Shown in pieces: positions 5,854 to 13,643 of a stretch of DNA of 15,631 nucleotides (position 1 is its first letter; each line of letters begins with the position of its first letter). The DNA is from JADFUS01 sp036653215. GTDB taxonomy: Bacteria > Bacteroidota > Bacteroidia > Bacteroidales > Rikenellaceae. Both the position numbers and the translations under genes were made by a program. The stretch covers positions 1 through 15,631 of the forward strand of contig JAVVUK010000033.1 in assembly GCA_036653215.1 (NCBI GenBank), in the 5' to 3' direction. The notes under the pieces were generated by a model. It was not told where the DNA came from. It saw only the letters and a list, made by a program, of their open reading frames with translations, and did no database searches.

Positions 5854-7761
5854 ATGAAAAATTTCACAAAAGACCTTTGTAGCAAGATAGTTATGCTATT
5901 CATGGGGACAATGCTTGTTGTAGGGTGTGAGCCTTATGAAGACAGCAAAGACATTCCCGTCCCTACTGAAGATCCGAAAATTATCTCTTACACTCTTACA
6001 AAAGCGGCAAATCCTCAACTCACAAGCGATATTGTAGGTGTGATAAACGATCCTGAAGGCACTATTACCATAATTATTGATTATGATGTAAGTAACACAA
6101 AATTCACCCCTACCGTTGTTCTTTCTTCTAAAACAGAGATAACTCCAAGTGCTTCACAACAAATAGATGGTTCTCTGACAACCAACAAATATGTTGTAAA
6201 GGCAAATGGCAAGAACAAAGAATATACTATGGTATTTCTTATCAACAGACCATTATCATTTATCTCTCTTAAGGTCAATGGGACTCAATGTTGGTTAAAC
6301 GAAGGAGACTCTAAGATATATGTGCCTATCGACCAAAGTTTATGGGGCAAACCTTGTGATATGGAGGTTATCGGCACAGGAGTAAGTAAGATCTTTGTAG
6401 ATGGCGTTGAAGTTGTAAAAGGAGCAAAAGCACCTGCTCTCAGCTTCGATAAAGAACACTCCTTAAAAATCTCAAAAGGGACTGAAGAGATAACTAAACA
6501 GTTAGTTGTTAGTGGTTTACCTATCGTGCACCTTCAAGGTAAATATCAAGATCCAAGTAGATTTCCAGAAAAAGGAAACAAGGGAGATATAGAAATATCA
6601 ATCTACGACCCAACAAGCAACGGGATTTATACAGTAGAAAAATTATTCGCCGGGATAGCAAAACGAGGCGGATGGTCAGCCTCACTACATGAAAAACAAC
6701 CATATTCTCTTGAAATAAGAGATAGAAACACCAAGATGGATGTGGATACTGTTTTACTTGGACTCCGCAAAGACAGTGATTGGATTTTAGACGCTATGGC
6801 AACCGACAATATACGTATGCGTAACCGTGTGGCAACAGACATTTGGAATGATCTTCATAAACTTGGCTATGCGGCAAGCGAACCTAAAGCCGTCCCTGCA
6901 ACAAGAGGTAAAATGGTTGAGATATATTATAACAACGAATATCACGGTCTCTATTGCTTCACAGAGCGTGTAGACCGCAAACAACTAAACCTTGATAAGA
7001 CAAACGGCTATCTTTATAAGGCTGAGGGATGGGATAAGATCATCACCTTTAGTGGATACAACGCCGGTTATCTCCCTTCAACAGGAAGTGAACGTTGGGA
7101 AGACGGAGAAGAAGGCTACCAAGCTGAGTATCCAGAGCCCTTTGTATGGACTCCTCTTGTAGACTTTGTTAAATTTGTATGTGACAGCAATGATCAACAA
7201 CTTGGTGCCGGCATAGCGAGTCGTTTTGATATGAATAACCTTGTCGATTTCTTTATCTTCAATAATATAATGGGAGCAACCGACAACTGTGCTAAAAACA
7301 CATTTATCGGAGTTTACAACTATGCAAGTCCCGATCTTGCCTCAAAACGCTTATTCTATTCTGTTTGGGACTTAGATGGCACTTTCGGTCGTAATTACGC
7401 TATGGAAAGGACATCTCCGGGACGAGGCATTGTCTGTTTCCCTTACAGCAACTATTCGGATGCTGACAATAAGCTTATTATACGTCTTGCTAAGACAAAC
7501 GGAGGCGGCTTTGGTGACAAGGTAAAAGCTCGTTGGGCTGAGGTGAAAGATGGAGTATGCTCAAAAGCACAACTCTCAGATCGTTTTAAAAGGTATGAGA
7601 CACTTCTTAATGGCAGTGGTGCTTATCAACGTGAAGCATCTAAATGGGATGTTAAAGACCTATCTTCAGAAGTAAATTACATCGATGGTTGGCTTAGCAC
7701 ACACCTTACATATTTTGATAATTATATCAAAAATTGGGATGCTAATGTTAGGAAGCTTTAA
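5854..7761 (+). CDS. CotH-kinase-family lipoprotein with N-terminal DUF5018-like domain
   Basis: This 635-residue protein has a lipoprotein signal (hydrophobic 12-24, lipobox VVGC, lipidated Cys25) followed by acidic residues (EPYEDSKD), suggesting an outer-membrane, perhaps surface, location. Residues ~40-135 resemble the DUF5018-like beta domains of Bacteroidetes lipoproteins (KAANPQLTSDIVG, YVVKANGKNKEYTM). The CotH domain fills ~225-630: KRGGWS (270-275), LGLRKDSDWILDA (302-314), RMRNRVATDIW, EIYYNNEYHGLYCFTERVD (356-374), DNCAKNT (477-483) and WDLDGTFGRNY (from 505). These are the family blocks, including the metal-binding WDxD. CotH of Bacillus spore coats is an atypical protein kinase. 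The substrate here is unknown. It is the first gene of a tight cluster, five bases before the VTC gene. A structural rather than catalytic role cannot be excluded. Confidence 0.9.
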   Translation: MKNFTKDLCSKIVMLFMGTMLVVGCEPYEDSKDIPVPTEDPKIISYTLTKAANPQLTSDIVGVINDPEGTITIIIDYDVSNTKFTPTVVLSSKTEITPSASQQIDGSLTTNKYVVKANGKNKEYTMVFLINRPLSFISLKVNGTQCWLNEGDSKIYVPIDQSLWGKPCDMEVIGTGVSKIFVDGVEVVKGAKAPALSFDKEHSLKISKGTEEITKQLVVSGLPIVHLQGKYQDPSRFPEKGNKGDIEISIYDPTSNGIYTVEKLFAGIAKRGGWSASLHEKQPYSLEIRDRNTKMDVDTVLLGLRKDSDWILDAMATDNIRMRNRVATDIWNDLHKLGYAASEPKAVPATRGKMVEIYYNNEYHGLYCFTERVDRKQLNLDKTNGYLYKAEGWDKIITFSGYNAGYLPSTGSERWEDGEEGYQAEYPEPFVWTPLVDFVKFVCDSNDQQLGAGIASRFDMNNLVDFFIFNNIMGATDNCAKNTFIGVYNYASPDLASKRLFYSVWDLDGTFGRNYAMERTSPGRGIVCFPYSNYSDADNKLIIRLAKTNGGGFGDKVKARWAEVKDGVCSKAQLSDRFKRYETLLNGSGAYQREASKWDVKDLSSEVNYIDGWLSTHLTYFDNYIKNWDANVRKL

Positions 7762-7766
7762 GTAAT

Positions 7767-8522
7767 ATGGATAATAAAATAATGGATGTTATAGATAGTT
7801 TCGATACCATTCCTCTTGAAGAGTCGGGCAAGGTAAACTTCCTCAAGAGGTTGGATTTGAAATATATGGCATCTCAAGACCAGCTAACCTCTGTCCTTAA
7901 GGCCATAAAGGAGAATTATTTTGTAATGACCATACAGGGTAAGAGGACTCAAGGTTATAAAACCACCTACTTCGATACTCCAGAAGATGACTTTTACATC
8001 GCTCATCACAACGGACATAACAATAGGTTAAAAATTAGAAAACGAGAATATCTAAACACAGGAGAGCATTTTTTAGAGATAAAACGTAAAAAACTAAACG
8101 GCAACACCTCTAAAAAACGTACTAATATAAGCGGTGAGACAAACACAGAGGTTGACGATGTAGAGAAAATGTTTATACAAAAACACATCAACGGACAAGT
8201 TCCTACTCTGCAACCTAAAATAGACACCATGTTCTCTCGCACCACCCTTGTGAGCAAACAATTTAACGAAAGGGTGACCATAGACATAGGTCTTAACTTT
8301 AAAGATTATATAGGCGGATCGTTACAGACGAAAGACCTTTATATAGTAGAAGTTAAATGTAACAAATCGACAGGTTACACCCCTATACGCAAAGCATTAA
8401 AAGACAACGCTGTACGCACAGGAGGGTTTAGTAAATATTGTGTTGGCAGAGCTACAATGGACAGCACCTTAAAACAAAACAATTTTAAATTTAAAGTCAA
8501 ACTCTTAAAAAACCATTGCTAA
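7767..8522 (+). CDS. VTC-domain protein, probable polyphosphate polymerase
   Basis: This 251-residue protein has no signal peptide or membrane segment, so it is probably cytoplasmic or attached to a membrane partner. It matches the VTC/triphosphate-tunnel-metalloenzyme fold of yeast Vtc4, which makes polyphosphate from ATP. Visible tunnel motifs are RLDLKY (28-33), YFDT (68-71), RLKIRKRE (87-94), EIKRK (104-108), KKR (116-118), IDIGLNF (172-178), VEVK (194-197) and FSKY (220-223). These supply the alternating basic residues and the acidic metal ligands. One common Glu of the first motif is Asp30 here, a conservative change. It lacks the SPX and transmembrane parts of yeast VTC. The adjacent DUF4956 gene, three bases downstream, may supply the membrane part. 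Catalytic activity is inferred from motifs only. Confidence 0.88.
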   Translation: MDNKIMDVIDSFDTIPLEESGKVNFLKRLDLKYMASQDQLTSVLKAIKENYFVMTIQGKRTQGYKTTYFDTPEDDFYIAHHNGHNNRLKIRKREYLNTGEHFLEIKRKKLNGNTSKKRTNISGETNTEVDDVEKMFIQKHINGQVPTLQPKIDTMFSRTTLVSKQFNERVTIDIGLNFKDYIGGSLQTKDLYIVEVKCNKSTGYTPIRKALKDNAVRTGGFSKYCVGRATMDSTLKQNNFKFKVKLLKNHC

Positions 8523-8525
8523 ATT

Positions 8526-9155
8526 ATGATACAACTAATAACAACAATAACAGATAAATCATTGCGATTTTTAGACATTAAAGTAATTAATACCCCAGAC
8601 TTTTTAGATATGCTCCTTCGTTTTGGGTTGAATATATTTATCTGCTTTTTGATAATTCACTGCATCAGTCGCAACCGTAACAAAAGTTTTACCTTTACAT
8701 ATTATACCCTTAACGTGTTAGTCTTCCTTTTATGTTACCTTTTAGGAAACGTCAAATTGGAACTTGGCTTTGCGTTAGGTCTATTTGCCATTTTCGGAAT
8801 TATACGTTACCGCACAAGCCTAATCTCGATAAAAGATATGACTTATCTTTTTGTGATCATAGGTATAGCTGTAATAAACGCCTTAGCTAACAAAAAGGTC
8901 AGTTGGGCAGAGCTTCTATTTGCCAATTTCGCAATAATGGGGGTTATGTATGTTCGTGAACGTCTTATCAGATCATCTCTAAAAGAAAAAGAAATACGAT
9001 ATGACAACGTATCACTCATCCATTCATCTAAAAAAGAAGAACTTATGGCAGACATTAGCGATCGTCTTGGCATAGAAGTAGTGAATGTAAGTATTGGTGA
9101 TATTGACTACCTTAAAGATTCTGTACACCTTTCAATATTTTATTATGAAAAATAA
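8526..9155 (+). CDS. DUF4956 membrane protein
   Basis: This 209-residue protein has about four or five hydrophobic segments (roughly 29-47, 57-74, 80-93, 106-121, 129-143) and a soluble C-terminal domain of ~60 residues. The signature is GFALGLFAIFGIIRYRT (81-97) followed by IKDMTYLFVIIGIAVINAL, the conserved core of DUF4956. The Arg-rich RYRT between hydrophobic segments is striking for a protein next to a polyanion-making enzyme. The tail (LGIEVVNVSIGDIDYLKDSV) looks like a small alpha/beta domain. Function is unknown. Genes of this family are, to my knowledge, often found beside VTC and CotH genes, so it is a plausible membrane partner or conduit for polyphosphate. The last 11 bases overlap the next gene. 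Confidence 0.88.
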   Translation: MIQLITTITDKSLRFLDIKVINTPDFLDMLLRFGLNIFICFLIIHCISRNRNKSFTFTYYTLNVLVFLLCYLLGNVKLELGFALGLFAIFGIIRYRTSLISIKDMTYLFVIIGIAVINALANKKVSWAELLFANFAIMGVMYVRERLIRSSLKEKEIRYDNVSLIHSSKKEELMADISDRLGIEVVNVSIGDIDYLKDSVHLSIFYYEK

Positions 9156-9825
9156 TATAAAACACATCTGGTTAATAGCTTTATTTATAGCTATGACACC
9201 ACATATTTTCGCTGCTGAAAGCTCCGATAAATATGAAAGTGAAGTTGAAACTCGAGTATTTGTAGCTGTTAAGAAATCGTTTCTTAATAAATCCTTAAAT
9301 GTTGAATTTTCTCCAGAAGCACGTTTTGGAGGGAGTAGTTTTGACTACGACAAAACACTATTAAAATTTGCTGTAGACTACGACATTTTCAACTGGTTTA
9401 ACGTCGGAGTAGGCTATCGTGCTACTTTTAATAAGACAAAAAAGAGAGGTACTGAAACTACTGGACGTCTCGATTTTGACTTGTCAAAAAGTATAAAAGC
9501 GGGTAAATTTAGAATTAAACCTCGTGTACGTTTTAGTGACTACCAAGAATATAAAAACACTAAAGACATCGAGAGTTCTTACATGAGATATAAAGTAGGT
9601 ATAGGTTATAAATATGGTAAAAAGGCTATTTTTGAACCTGAAATAGGTGCTGAGATGTTTCATAACCTATCTTCCGGATATATATCTTCTATGAGATATA
9701 ATATAGGAGGTGATTTTCGTATTACTAAGAATAACTTTATAGGTATTAACTATATGGTTGAAACAGAATTTAAAACACGTATTTTAAAACATATAGCCGA
9801 AGTAGGATATACATATAAATTTTAG
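9145..9825 (+). CDS. DUF2490-like outer-membrane beta-barrel protein
   Basis: This protein has 226 residues from the chosen ATG 9145. The frame is open back to 9094, but the extra 17 residues precede a good signal peptide (KHIWLIALFIAMTPHIFAA, cleavage near FAA|ES), so the later start is preferred. The mature part consists of alternating beta strands with periodic aromatic residues (FSPEARFGG, FNWFNVGVGYRATF, RIKPRVRFSDY, YKVGIGYKYGKK, EPEIGAEMF) and ends in HIAEVGYTYKF. The terminal Phe is the usual outer-membrane barrel insertion signal. The pattern fits DUF2490 and similar small barrels. It overlaps the DUF4956 gene by 11 bases (ATGAAAAATAA), implying translational coupling, so it probably belongs to the CotH/VTC module as its outer-membrane part. 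Its role is unknown. Confidence 0.78.
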   Translation: MKNNIKHIWLIALFIAMTPHIFAAESSDKYESEVETRVFVAVKKSFLNKSLNVEFSPEARFGGSSFDYDKTLLKFAVDYDIFNWFNVGVGYRATFNKTKKRGTETTGRLDFDLSKSIKAGKFRIKPRVRFSDYQEYKNTKDIESSYMRYKVGIGYKYGKKAIFEPEIGAEMFHNLSSGYISSMRYNIGGDFRITKNNFIGINYMVETEFKTRILKHIAEVGYTYKF

Positions 9826-9835
9826 AAATCATAAT

Positions 9836-11011
9836 ATGTTTTTTAGAGATATCGTTGGACAAGAAAATATAAAAAAAGTACTACGAGATAATATCAATAA
9901 TGGGCGAGTTGCTCATGCACAACTTTTCGAGGGTAAGAGCGGCTATGGCTCTCTTGCCCTTGCTTTGGCTTATGCTACATATTTAAATTGTGAAAATAAA
10001 AGTAATGGGGAGGCGTGTGGACAGTGTAAGTCATGCTTCACTATGGAAAATCTAACTCACCCTAATCTTCATTTTGTATACCCTTCAAACAAAACAAAAA
10101 TGGCCGAGTCTTTCTATAACGACGGGTCAACAGCAAAGGTAACAAGCGATTCTTATATTTCTATTTGGCGTAAAAAGATACTTGAAAGTAATGGTTATAT
10201 TACAGAATACGACTGGTATCAAGCTATTGGTATGGGTGATGTTAGTAAAAACACATCTGGTATTATTGGTCATGCAGATGCTAAAAGCCTAATTGAAAAA
10301 TTACAATATAAAAGTATCGGAAAAGGGTATAAGGTTGTTATTATATGGCTACCTGAGCGTATGAACACTGAGGCTGCCAACACTCTATTAAAAGAGTTTG
10401 AGGAGCCAAGTAAATCGACGCTTTTCCTCTTTGTCACTGAAAATAGAGCTAATATCCTACCAACAGTTTTGTCACGTACACAACAATTTACAATTCCACA
10501 AATAGATAATGGTAGTATAGAAATATATCTTCAAGAAAAGGGATTTGACAAAAACCTATCTTCGATTATAGCAGGAGATATGAATACACTAAAATCTATT
10601 GTTTATAAAAGTGATGATAGTATTGACACAAGCTCTTCCTTAGACCTTTTTAAAGAACTTATGGGTATCTGTTATCTTGACAATTATAATAAACTAATAG
10701 AGTGGTGTAATGATTTCTCAACTCTAAATCGTGAGGAGATAAAGATGTTTTTTACTGAAGCCATGCGTATCTTAAGGCTATGTTACCTAAGGAGTATAGG
10801 TATGAATTCATTAACCAACACATCTAATAAAGAAGATATTTTTATATCTAAGTTCCACCCATACATAAACGACATAAACATAGAGGCTATCACGGAAGCT
10901 TTTGAGAAATGCTTTTTAGACATCTCACGAAATGGAAATAACAGGGCTGTGATGACACATTTCACACTCACTCTATGTAAATATATATCAAAGAAAAATA
11001 TACGTAAATGA
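9836..11011 (+). CDS. holB: DNA polymerase III clamp-loader subunit delta'
   Basis: This 391-residue AAA+-fold protein of the clamp loader helps place the beta clamp on DNA. The N-terminus FRDIVGQENIKKVL is typical. The nucleotide-site loop GKSGYGS (33-39) lacks the Walker Lys, as expected for delta', which does not hydrolyse ATP. Four cysteines, C52, C61, C64 and C67, have exactly the spacing of the delta' zinc module. The segment LPERMNTEAANTLLKEFEEP, then LPTVLSRTQQF, is the sensor region, with Thr in place of the Cys of the SRC motif found in DnaX. A long insert (about residues 85-150) separates the zinc module from the rest, usual in Bacteroidetes. It lies 10 bases after the barrel gene and overlaps folK by four bases (ATGA). 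Confidence 0.93.
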   Translation: MFFRDIVGQENIKKVLRDNINNGRVAHAQLFEGKSGYGSLALALAYATYLNCENKSNGEACGQCKSCFTMENLTHPNLHFVYPSNKTKMAESFYNDGSTAKVTSDSYISIWRKKILESNGYITEYDWYQAIGMGDVSKNTSGIIGHADAKSLIEKLQYKSIGKGYKVVIIWLPERMNTEAANTLLKEFEEPSKSTLFLFVTENRANILPTVLSRTQQFTIPQIDNGSIEIYLQEKGFDKNLSSIIAGDMNTLKSIVYKSDDSIDTSSSLDLFKELMGICYLDNYNKLIEWCNDFSTLNREEIKMFFTEAMRILRLCYLRSIGMNSLTNTSNKEDIFISKFHPYINDINIEAITEAFEKCFLDISRNGNNRAVMTHFTLTLCKYISKKNIRK

Positions 11012-11475
11012 GTAAAGTAACACTTATTACAGGTGCCGATATTGGTGACGCTCAAGAAAATATTGAAAGCGTCACCTCTTTTATTGAAAAACAAATTGGT
11101 AGAATAGTATTATCATCATCTATACACACATCTATACCTTGGGGTTTTGAGGCAAATACAATATTTTATAATCAAGTTTTGATTTGTGAAACAAACCTCA
11201 CACCAGAGGAAGTGTTAAAAGAGATATGGATTATAGAAAGTCTATTTGGAAGAGTTCGAAGTGAAGAGAGATATGCTTCTCGTACTATGGATATAGATAT
11301 TTTATTCTATGACCATCAGATAATAAGTACAAAGTTATTAACAATACCCCATAAGCTCATTGAGGCACGTAACTTCGTTTTAGAGCCACTGAGTGAGATA
11401 ATGGGTAGCTTCATTCATCCTGTACTAAATAAGAGTATAGATACCCTTAAAACAGAGCTTCAGGAGAATGAGTAA
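11008..11475 (+). CDS. folK: 6-hydroxymethyl-7,8-dihydropterin pyrophosphokinase (HPPK)
   Basis: This 155-residue cytoplasmic enzyme transfers pyrophosphate from ATP to 6-hydroxymethyl-dihydropterin, the step before dihydropteroate synthase. Visible residues coincide in number with E. coli HPPK: Glu77, Arg82, Arg92 and the magnesium-binding pair Asp95/Asp97 in SRTMDIDIL. IPWGF (43-47), IPHKLIEARNFVLEPL and FIHP complete the family pattern. The N-terminal block usually written LGSNxGD reads TGADIGD here, a divergent but compatible form. The start overlaps the holB stop by four bases, so translation is coupled. About 440 bases without a gene follow before the shared terminator. Confidence 0.95.
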   Translation: MSKVTLITGADIGDAQENIESVTSFIEKQIGRIVLSSSIHTSIPWGFEANTIFYNQVLICETNLTPEEVLKEIWIIESLFGRVRSEERYASRTMDIDILFYDHQIISTKLLTIPHKLIEARNFVLEPLSEIMGSFIHPVLNKSIDTLKTELQENE

Positions 11476-11913
11476 ATATATGGATGTAATGAGTATTTCA
11501 TTTATCAACCATTTTACATCTTTGTTTTACTATCTTCTATTCTCTTTATAAATTTAATTAATTAAAAGATATAGTCATATATAGTAGTGGTGTTAGAAGT
11601 GTTAGTAAGTTATAATATATTTATTATAAACATATATAAACAATCTATGTACACTATATAAACATTGTAAATATATGATATTAAGGTATTTATATTTTTA
11701 TGTTGATAAATATTATTTCAATTGTTTATAAGATAAAAGTTAATAGAATATTCATTACTACCTCTTTGTATGTTGATTGATTTTAATAAATAAAGTATTG
11801 TTTTAACACAATTTTGTATATAGGGTATCGTTTTTCTGAAACCTAATTTTAAACTACTTTTTTATCATCTTTTTTTCAACACTATAATAACATCTTATAA
11901 ACAACTTGGTAAC
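11476..11913. other. AT-rich intergenic gap with TATAAACA-type repeats, no gene seen
   Basis: The spacer between the converging folK and yebC genes has no convincing open frame, tRNA or known RNA. It contains TTATAAACA at 11624-11632 and 11895-11903, its reverse complement at 11723-11731, TATATAAACA at 11633-11642 and 11655-11664, and a 14-base palindrome TTTAATTAATTAAA at 11553-11566. Base composition is more AT-rich than the flanking genes. The repeats may be binding sites or chance in AT-rich DNA. Confidence 0.6.
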
Positions 11914-11953
11914 AAAAAAGGCTATTTGAAATAATTTTCAAATAGCCTTTTTT
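11914..11953. terminator. Bidirectional rho-independent terminator between folK and yebC
   Basis: A perfect 18-bp inverted repeat (11914-11931 and 11936-11953) surrounds a 4-base loop TAAT. It begins with six A and ends with six T, so it can work on both strands. It lies 16 bases past the yebC stop and about 440 bases past folK. Confidence 0.92.
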
Positions 11954-11969
11954 GTATGAGTTTTTATTT

Positions 11970-12716
11970 TTATTCTGATACTTCTTCTTCAGACTCTTTT
12001 ATGTTATGATAGACGTTTGTGACATCTTCGTCTTCTTCAAATCTATCTAAGAGTTTATCAAGGGTTACTCGTTGTTCCTCTGTAACTTCTTTAGTTTCCA
12101 TAGGGGTACGCTCAAACTCACCACTTATAATCTCTAAGACATCTTCTTTATCTTCAAGAAACTTTTGGATAGTGCCGTAAGCCTCGTAAGCACCATAGAT
12201 TATCAACTCTCCATCTTCTTCAAAGAGCTCATCACCCCCAAAATCAATTATTTCAAGTTCAAGCTCTTCCATATCTATTGAAGCACCGTCTTTTACTCGT
12301 GCCTTAAATACACAATGGTGATCGAACATAAATTCTACACTTCCACTGGTGCCAAGTGAACCTCCAAATTTATTAAAATAGCTACGCACATTGGCAACGG
12401 TACGTGTTGAGTTGTCGGTTGCTGTTTCTACTAATATAGCAATACCAAATGGTCCATAACCTTCATATACTATCTCTTTGTAGTCGCCCATATCTTTACT
12501 TATGGCTTTCTTGATAGCTCTGTCGATAGTATCTTTGGGCATATTTGCCGCTTTGGCATTTTGTAAAAGTATTCTAAGTCGTGTATTATTTCCGGGATCA
12601 GGACCTGCTGCTTTTACAGAAATTGAAATTTCTTTTCCAATTTTTGTGAAGGTGCGAGACATATTGCCCCATCTCTTCATTTTACGTGCTTTTCTATATT
12701 CAAATGCTCTTCCCAT
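11970..12716 (-). CDS. yebC: YebC/TACO1-family translation or regulatory factor
   Basis: This 248-residue protein has the Bacteroidetes form of the family start, MGRAFEYRKARKMKRWGNMSR, then FTKIGKEISISVK, GPDPGNNTRLR and AKAANMPKDTIDRAIKKA. YEGYGPFGIAILVETATDN and RTVANVRSYFNKFGGSLGTSGSVEFMF follow. These are the conserved domain I and II blocks. Members have been described both as DNA-binding regulators (PmpR) and, more recently, as ribosome-associated factors that relieve stalling at proline runs, like mitochondrial TACO1. The sequence alone cannot decide between them. The C-terminus is strongly acidic (FEEDEDV, ESEEEVSE). It has its own promoter just after the ATP-grasp gene and a strong terminator, so it is probably a single-gene unit. 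Confidence 0.95.
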   Translation of the reverse strand: MGRAFEYRKARKMKRWGNMSRTFTKIGKEISISVKAAGPDPGNNTRLRILLQNAKAANMPKDTIDRAIKKAISKDMGDYKEIVYEGYGPFGIAILVETATDNSTRTVANVRSYFNKFGGSLGTSGSVEFMFDHHCVFKARVKDGASIDMEELELEIIDFGGDELFEEDGELIIYGAYEAYGTIQKFLEDKEDVLEIISGEFERTPMETKEVTEEQRVTLDKLLDRFEEDEDVTNVYHNIKESEEEVSE

Positions 12717-12765
12717 ATATAGTTGTGTGTTGTAAGTAATACAAAATAATTATAATTTGATACCG

Positions 12766-12773
12766 CAAAAATA
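12766..12773 (-). promoter_or_regulatory. Promoter -7 element of yebC (TATTTTTG)
   Basis: Read on the minus strand, TATTTTTG matches TAnnTTTG. It begins directly after the stop codon of the upstream ATP-grasp gene and leaves a leader of about 40-45 bases before the yebC ATG. A T-rich block lies about 20 bases upstream, inside the end of the ATP-grasp gene. Confidence 0.55.
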
Positions 12774-13643
12774 CTAAATTTTTTCTAAAAAAGACCCTCT
12801 TATATACTTAAATAGCTCATCTAAAAGGTTAATCTCTTGATTTGTGAGCCATAAGGTGCGAAATCCGGCATTCCCATTAATTTCACATATGGTATATGTA
12901 CCATCTTTTAAATAAAGTATATCTACTCCGGCAAATTCTAAACCTAATGCTTGGCATCCTTTTATGGCAAGGTCAGATATTGAAGATGTTAGATTTATCT
13001 TTTTTGCCGACCCACCTTGCGCATAATTTGAGAGGAAAGAAGCATCGTTCATGCGTTCAACAGCCGCTATTGCTATGTCACCAACAACCCACACACGTAT
13101 GTCACGTCCTCGACTTTCGCTTATATATTCTTGTACTAAAGAGTTGGGATGTGTGTTAAATTCATCTTCATTATCCACAAGATAGACCGCCTCTCCTTTG
13201 CTTCCGACAGGTAATTTCATTATAAAGGAGGTTGATCCCAAAATAGTACAAGCTTCCTTATATGAGGTGATACCCCAATATGTCTTTGGCGTTGGGATGT
13301 TTAGCAGCGCAAGTCTTTGGTGTGTGGTAAATTTATCCTGCGATGTGCACATGGAGTTGTGACTGTTAAATAGGCGCACCCCCATCATTTCAAGATGTTG
13401 TGAGAGGTGGGTTTCATAACAACGCATAATGGCAAAAAGAGGTTTTTCAATCTCTTTACCTTTATATAATAGCCCTAATTTATTTTTGGAGACAGAAATG
13501 GCAAGGTCTTCAAGAAAGAGAACCTTTATCTCAATGCCGTTTTTTAAAGCAGCCTCTTGCATCATCGAAAAGGCGTTGTTTTCTCTTTGTTGTTGAGTTT
13601 GTGGCGATGGATATATAGCCCAACCTTTAAAATTAGTCTTCAT
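12774..13643 (-). CDS. RimK-like ATP-grasp ligase
   Basis: This protein has 289 residues from the chosen ATG at 13643. The frame is open to 13700, but the extra 19 residues would overlap the lipoprotein gene by 68 bases and precede the usual MKTNFKGWAIYPS start. The ATP-grasp fold is clear: TPKTYWGITS, the lid-loop region SFIMKLPVGSKGEAVYLV, VQEYISESRGRDIRVWVVGD, the FLSNYAQGG segment, LGLEFAGVDIL and the metal-binding CEINGNAGF. This matches RimK/LysX/CofF-type carboxylate-amine ligases, which attach an amino acid, often glutamate, to a protein or cofactor. The substrate cannot be read from the sequence. It overlaps the upstream lipoprotein gene by 11 bases, so the two are translated together. 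Confidence 0.88.
   Translation of the reverse strand: MKTNFKGWAIYPSPQTQQQRENNAFSMMQEAALKNGIEIKVLFLEDLAISVSKNKLGLLYKGKEIEKPLFAIMRCYETHLSQHLEMMGVRLFNSHNSMCTSQDKFTTHQRLALLNIPTPKTYWGITSYKEACTILGSTSFIMKLPVGSKGEAVYLVDNEDEFNTHPNSLVQEYISESRGRDIRVWVVGDIAIAAVERMNDASFLSNYAQGGSAKKINLTSSISDLAIKGCQALGLEFAGVDILYLKDGTYTICEINGNAGFRTLWLTNQEINLLDELFKYIRGSFLEKI

Noticed and set aside
9094..9144. Earlier start for the beta-barrel gene
   Set aside because: It would put 17 extra residues before a good signal peptide and overlap DUF4956 by 62 bases.
10783..11094. 103-residue minus-strand open frame across the holB-folK junction
   Set aside because: It is antisense to two clearly conserved coupled genes, with no domain pattern or promoter.
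11476..11913. tRNA, CRISPR array or replication origin in the large gap
   Set aside because: No cloverleaf, no regularly spaced repeats and spacers, no exact DnaA boxes and no dnaA or other origin gene nearby. The repeat cluster is kept only as a low-level observation.
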